Below, one piece after another: positions 59,312-64,000 of a stretch of DNA of 64,000 nucleotides. Both the position numbers and the translations under genes were made by a program. A model generated the notes under the pieces. That model had not been told where the DNA came from and did not search any database. It was given only the letters and a program-made list of their open reading frames with translations. The DNA comes from Phellopilus nigrolimitatus (Eukaryota; Basidiomycota; Agaricomycetes; Hymenochaetales; Hymenochaetaceae), in assembly GCA_021029095.1 (NCBI GenBank), contig JAJOHG010000006.1, positions 806,001 to 870,000 of the forward strand, in the 5' to 3' direction. How positions within the stretch are numbered: the first letter of the stretch is position 1; each line of letters opens with the position of its first letter.

Positions 59312-61302
59312 CTACTCTCGTTCAACGGCCCTGTCTAGCTGCTGCCGTTTGCGAGACCCTCCTCTGAAAAAGTAGTGATATCGTGTCAGCAAATAATCAT
59401 AATCATAATTGATTTCCGCCGCAGTCAACTCACGCAGAAGTGTCTAATCCTCGCTTCTTCCCGGTTTTCGCTTCGTCCAAAAACTCGTCCACACCAAACA
59501 CGTCTGCAGTGTCTTTCTCGAACTGAACAGGGCCCTCCCGCACCTCCTGCTCATTAGCACCTTCGAACCCGACGCGCGCCTGTCCAAGTCCGAACCGGTC
59601 GTTCTCCAGCGCCTTCCCAACGCCCTCCTCTGTCCCGCCCCCAAACGACTCCTCGTTCCCCTCCCCAATGTTCCCATGTGACTTGTAGATCGCAGCAGCA
59701 GCAGTGCTCCCGTGGAAAAGCGGCCGGTCGTACAGGTTGTATGCATCCTCCTCCGCGAAACCCCCAGGTAGGCTTTCCTGATTGAACAGCCGCGAGTCCA
59801 GCATCGCCTCCTTCGACAGCGTCGGTTTCGCTAACCCCAACGCAACCTTTTCTGAGATGTCCCGGTTCTGCTGCCGCGACAGCATCTTTGCCCGCTGCTC
59901 CGTACCCATGTTGCTCATCCGCATTTCACGCTCCCGCTCCCGTCGCTTCTGCGCCCGCATATCGTCCCTCACCTTCCGTGCATCCTCATCCTCGCCGCTA
60001 TCCTCAGCCTCCCTTTTATCGTCCTCGTCAGACTCGGCATCTGATCCCGATCCCGTCCCACTATCGCTGCCATAGCCAGCCAGGCCGGTTTTCAAAGCCG
60101 CAGTGTTTGTAGCAGCAGGTCGCGCAGGAATGCCAGAACGCTCTTCGCGAGCCCGTTGTGCTAGTGATCGAAGATGCTCCTCCTTTGCTTCTTTCTCCTT
60201 CTGAGCCAGCTTCTGTTGCATGAGCGCACGCTGCCGCACTTCTTCTCGAGCATGACGGTCAGCGACGAAAAGCGCTTCTGAGAATTTTGCAAAGTTGTCA
60301 TTAATGTGAACCTAAGATATTATCTTGTCAGCCACAAGACAACGATTAAACACAAGATGGCTAACATCTTGAAGACCGCGCCCGTCGGCTGCCAAACGCT
60401 TGTCCAGAGGAATGGTGAAACCTTTGTTGTTTTTCCAGTTTGAAATACATGGCGGGATCATCCATTCTTTCTGTTCCGATGCTGTAGCTTTACGAGGTGG
60501 GCTACGCATAACAGGCGGCGGCGGACTCGGCGGTCCACGTGGAATCTTTTTGTGCTTGAAGCGGGGCGGCTCGAGCGGGTCCTCCACAACCTCCGTCATT
60601 TTAATAATCCGCTGCTTCAACGCATCCGCACCACCCTGTTGTCCTGGCGTGTAGCGGATGAAGCTTGTCTTGCCTTGCGCATCGGGTACGTGCTTCGGCT
60701 GGGCGGCCTTGATCTTGCCCGTGACAAGCTTCTCGAGCGCTTGGCGCGTGCGCTCCGCAGTCTCGTTGACTTCCTCTTCCGACGGCCGCTCCATGGCCCG
60801 CGCGGCGGCGTCGAGGTCCTTGCGGTGCGCGAGCGGGACGAGGTCCTTGAACTGCGACTGCACGACCTTGCCTTCACGTTGGCCCTGGTGCGCGATGGCA
60901 TCATAGCGCACGTTGCCCTCCCCGTCGACCTGCAGCGCGAGCGTGTTTCCCGACGAGGCCGGCTTCTTGCCCATGTCGAGCGGGTACTGTGCGACATGGC
61001 ACTCGGGGTACGCACCGCCGTCCCCTGCCGCTCCAGTCAACCATTGCATCAACCTTACTCATGAGATGTACAACTCACCGAAGTCAGCCTGAGATGTCGG
61101 CTTCCATCCTCGTCTTTTCCCGTATGCAGGAACAACCTGCCTAATGACCACTACAGACGATGGCTGTACAAATTGCTGTTGCTCGTCCTCATCGTCAGAG
61201 ACGGCCGGAGCATAGACTGGCTTTGGAAGGACTCTGAAAGAGAAAATGAGATTCGTTCTTTACCAGTAAAAAGAAAATAACGTACGAAGCGAGTGCGGCC
61301 AT
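59312..61302 (-). CDS. PRP45: SNW/SKIP splicing factor Prp45
   Basis: Spliceosome component (Prp45, SNW1) that also acts in transcription. ATG 61302 gives MAALAS; intron; RVLPKPVYAPAVSDDEDE and AYGKRRGWKPTSQADFG. The SNW domain follows: GAYPECHVAQYPLDMGKK, DAIAHQGQREGKVVQSQFKD, KTSFIRYTPGQQGGADALKQ, DPLEPPRFKHKKIPRGPPSP, SNWKNNKGFTIPLDKRLAAD and GRGLQDVHINDNFAKFSEAL across an intron. The C-terminal half is charged with MSNMGTEQRAKMLSRQQNRD, LFNQESLPGGFAEEDAYNLY and DRPLFHGSTAAAAIYK. A last intron with donor GC/GTGAGT joins DTSA to GGSRKRQQLDRAVERE (stop 59312). No frame breaks. Very confident. Confidence 0.96.
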
Positions 61303-61523
61303 CTTTTCGTCGTCGCCGTTGCTGTATACGTTGAGGAGCACCTTTGGAGCGTGACGAAGAGCAAGCCGCGTGACATGTCACAATACTCAACGCGCCCTTG
61401 TGGTTCGCCTCAATCGAGTCCGACGTCTTGTAAGTGCACGCCTCCGTCGTCCGGCCACCTCTCCTCACCGCGCCGGCCGCTTCCTTACAACGTCCTAAAG
61501 ATAAAAGCAAACGTCGCCAGACG
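61303..61523. promoter_or_regulatory. Short divergent promoter region, PRP45 / MIF2
   Basis: 221 bp separate the two start codons, so the genes share their upstream region. Pyrimidine-rich stretches are present but no specific site is recognised. Confidence 0.5.
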
Positions 61524-63650
61524 ATGTCCAAGGCGCGCAAGAGCAGCATCGACAGCGGGCGTCGGGCCCTCAAGGCCCATATCCCCTACCGCGCAGACGA
61601 CCTCACGCATGGCAAGAAGACCGGCGTTAACGTGCGTGAGGTCGACCGCAGGTCTGACGGCTTCGAGTCCTTTGGCGAGGTCCTCACGCAGGCGGATGTC
61701 GTCACCCCGCCCCACATGCGCGCCCGCCGCCGCACGATCTCTCGCCGCTCGCCGTCCCCAATGACAGAGTACGACGAGAACGGCGAGATGTCCATGGAGC
61801 TCGACGATAGTGCGTGTTCTCACGTCGCTGCTATTTGCTTTGGTGCTTTCGTGAATCTCAATGACCGTTGCGCGTGCCTTTCTCTTTGATAGCTAATATG
61901 GATAGTCCTAATGTGTATTTCAACAACGCGCCCCGGCCCAGCGCGCCTTCGAGCGCGAACCGCTCTGTGGCTTCCTCGCACCCTGCCAACCGTTCGTCTC
62001 ACGTTGACTATGACCGTGTGCCCTCTCCGCGTGCCTCGTCCTCGCAGCGCCTCCGACCGCAGACGAACGGCAACACTACAATTACGCCCTCGCGCTTCAG
62101 GTCTAACCTCTCACAGCAGACTGTCATCCCTTCCAGCCCAGAAGACGACGACGATGACGACGATAACGGCTTCGGTGACTCGTTTGGCGACATGCCCAAT
62201 GGAAACGACTATGACCCTCCCGCACCCGACGACTCGTCATCGCCTACACGCAGAACGAGCTTCACTGCGATGGACCAAGACGACGATGATCCCTTAGTTC
62301 CCGACGATCCGCGGATATCGTCTCCGCCACCACGGAGGATAGATAAAGGGAAGCAGAGGGAGAGATTAACGGATGAACGTGAGGAGGACGAAATCGCACA
62401 GGGATTGGACGAGGTCGAGAACGATGAGCAGATGGAGACTGACGGGGAGACTGGAACGGGGAAGAATAGATCGCAAAGTCAGAAGAAGCGGGGAAGGGAC
62501 GAAAGGCCGCCGAAGGAAAAGAAAGCACAAGCCAAACGCAAGAAGGTGCAGATGCTACTGCCACCTTCAGGTAACATAATCTATTCTCCCTATGAGCGCT
62601 TTTCAATCTGAAATTTAGAGGCTTGCAGAGTCCAATATCGTCGATGGCGTGCGGCGTGGGTCGCGCACACGCTACAAGCCCTTGGATTGGTGGCGCTGCG
62701 AGAAGGTCGTCTATGGTCGGCGCGACTCTGGTGTGTCGATGGTGCCTGTGATCAAAGACATCGTCCGCCTCCCGAAGGAGATCCCGGAGCCGTTCGGCGT
62801 TGCGAACAAGCGTCGGAGTTCCAAGCCGCGTAGCCGAAGCAAGATGACAGCAGATGATAACGATGAAGAGAGGGAAGTCGTTGTGTTCAACCCGGAGGAG
62901 GGATGGGACAACCAGACCGACCCTATCGGCATCGTTACAGACTATGGAGGAGGTGATGAGGTGTCCAGAAGTGCGCAGAATGCTCAAACATGTTGTGGTA
63001 ATTTAATGCTGACCTCATCTCTAATTGTAGGATTGGCGTTTACCGCGAACATGATGGCCCCGCGTCCAGCGGCAAATGACGATTTTTTATATCAGAAGAT
63101 TTTTGGCGACGGCGAGTTCATCGCTGCGGGGCAATTGATCCTTCCCGTTGGTGGCAAAAAGCCGAGCAAAGGGACGAAAGACAATACCTACGTGAGCTTC
63201 AACTTTATCTTCAATTAGCGAGGGACGAAAGACTAAAAAGACTAATGAATCGCGCTATGACTGCATCAGGTCTTCTATCTTATCGAGGGTGCGGTTAACC
63301 TCAAGATCCACCGCACAAGTTTCGTGCTCGCGACGGGTGCCATGTTTCTTATTCCACGTGGAAACACGTACTATATCGAGAACATCGCGCAGCGGCCGAC
63401 GCGCCTATTTTTCGCGCAGGCGCGCAAGGTCAATGCGGAGGAGGAGCTACCCACAGAAATCGTTCGGGGGCAACCTGGGAGCGTAGGAAGCGTGCGCACG
63501 AAGTCGATCGACGGCGCGGGTTCGCGCAGACCGTCCGGCAACAGTGCGAAGTCGGGAAGTGTCGGGCGCTCGAGCAGTGCTGCCGCAACGAGCTCGCCCG
63601 ATAAAGTGGTGGAGAGGAAGCGATCAGTGAAGAGAGCAGTGTCGAAGTGA
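61524..63650 (+). CDS. MIF2: Inner kinetochore protein CENP-C/Mif2
   Basis: Binds centromeric CENP-A nucleosomes and recruits the kinetochore. ATG 61524 gives MSKARKSSIDSGRRALKAHI and PYRADDLTHGKKTG, the conserved N-terminus. The disordered middle has Asp runs and KEKKAQAKRKKVQMLL. After an intron (acceptor GCTTGCAG near 62630) come VDGVRRGSRTRYKPLDWWRC and EKVVYGRRDS, the CENP-C motif, where the Arg anchor and the WW pair contact the nucleosome. The C-terminal cupin dimerisation domain runs from LAFTANMMAPRPAANDDFLY, KIFGDGEFIAAGQLILPVGG, KGTKDNTYVFYLIEGAVNLK, TSFVLATGAMFLIPRGNTYY and RPTRLFFAQARKVNAEEEL. No frame breaks. Confidence 0.95.
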
Positions 63651-63958
63651 TCTTTGTTTTCGCCTGAGGTTTCATGAGCACCGGGTCTTTCAACATTGCG
63701 TTGTCATTTTTATTATCAGCATCGTCACTTGTAGTTATTCTCTTTCTTTCCTGTGTACAATTTCTCCTATGTTCCTATCCTCAAAAGCATCTTTACTCTC
63801 CTTTGATTAATCACGAGTCTGGATTCTGCTTTGAACATGGCATTTTTGCGCCACCGACGCGTCGCGTCATCCTTTCGAAGCTCACAGCGAGCCACACCTA
63901 CATAGCTCGGTATTCTCTTCACCCTGCATCTCATCTTAAGATCTCCAAATCAAACGCG
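63651..63958. other. Intergenic downstream of MIF2
   Basis: About 300 bp of pyrimidine-rich sequence: MIF2 3' UTR and promoter of the gene starting at 63959. Nothing else seen. Confidence 0.45.
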
Positions 63959-64000
63959 ATGTCAACAGTAACACCAACACTCATCCCACGTCTACCTGCA
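63959..64000 (+). CDS. Possible gene start, cut by right edge
   Basis: An ATG preceded by AAACGCG opens a frame MSTVTPTLIPRLPA that runs to the window end. Only 14 codons are visible, so identity cannot be told and the call rests on the start context and the open frame. Confidence 0.4.
   Translation, partial: MSTVTPTLIPRLPA

Overview
The window is ordinary gene-dense nuclear DNA of a filamentous basidiomycete, most likely an agaricomycete. The signs are intron-rich genes with mostly 45-65 nt GT-AG introns, several tight divergent promoters, Zn2Cys6, SPX-RING and fungus-type kinase families, a Cdc10 septin and a mitochondrial Htd2-type dehydratase. Nearly all genes had to be read by joining exons by eye across frames; coordinates below are outer CDS spans.

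Layout. 1-7.8 kb: minus-strand block with a Gfo/Idh/MocA oxidoreductase (cut by the left edge), a small coiled-coil protein, HTD2, a class I methyltransferase and a fungal protein kinase. 8.4-14 kb: TAF13, NSRP1, exosome subunit MTR3 and an HTH protein. 14-16.9 kb: an unrecognised gene whose upstream side holds a 433-bp hAT-like MITE, then about 2 kb with nothing recognisable. 16.9-25 kb: a 5-kb Ser/Pro/Gln-rich orphan and a many-exon methyltransferase. 25.7-36 kb: septin CDC10, AHA1 with a hydrophobic C-terminal tail, LSM14/SCD6, a Zn2Cys6 factor and an SPX-RING protein. 37.8-47 kb: the USP7/UBP15 deubiquitinase, SEC66, a membrane-anchored orphan and BCKDHB. 47-55 kb: a creC/WDR20 WD40 protein, SLM3/MTU1, an intron-containing tRNA-Gly and TRF4. 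55.7-64 kb: a disordered orphan, PRP45/SNW1, the CENP-C homolog MIF2 and the first codons of one more gene.

The genes are mostly housekeeping and do not form an obvious pathway cluster. RNA metabolism is well represented (MTR3, TRF4, NSRP1, PRP45, LSM14, TAF13, SLM3, tRNA-Gly), but the genes are scattered and I read this as coincidence.

The strongest unexpected signal is technical: about sixteen single-base frame breaks, many inside conserved genes, and all of them compatible with a third codon position being represented twice or not at all. This looks like a consensus built from two nuclear haplotypes. Biological points worth a second look are the MITE with its target-site duplication across a probable splice acceptor, a shared ~92-bp cassette in two neighbouring LSM14 introns, the tail-anchored-looking AHA1, and two GC-AG introns. 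I found no CRISPR, operon-like system or clearly new multi-gene system.
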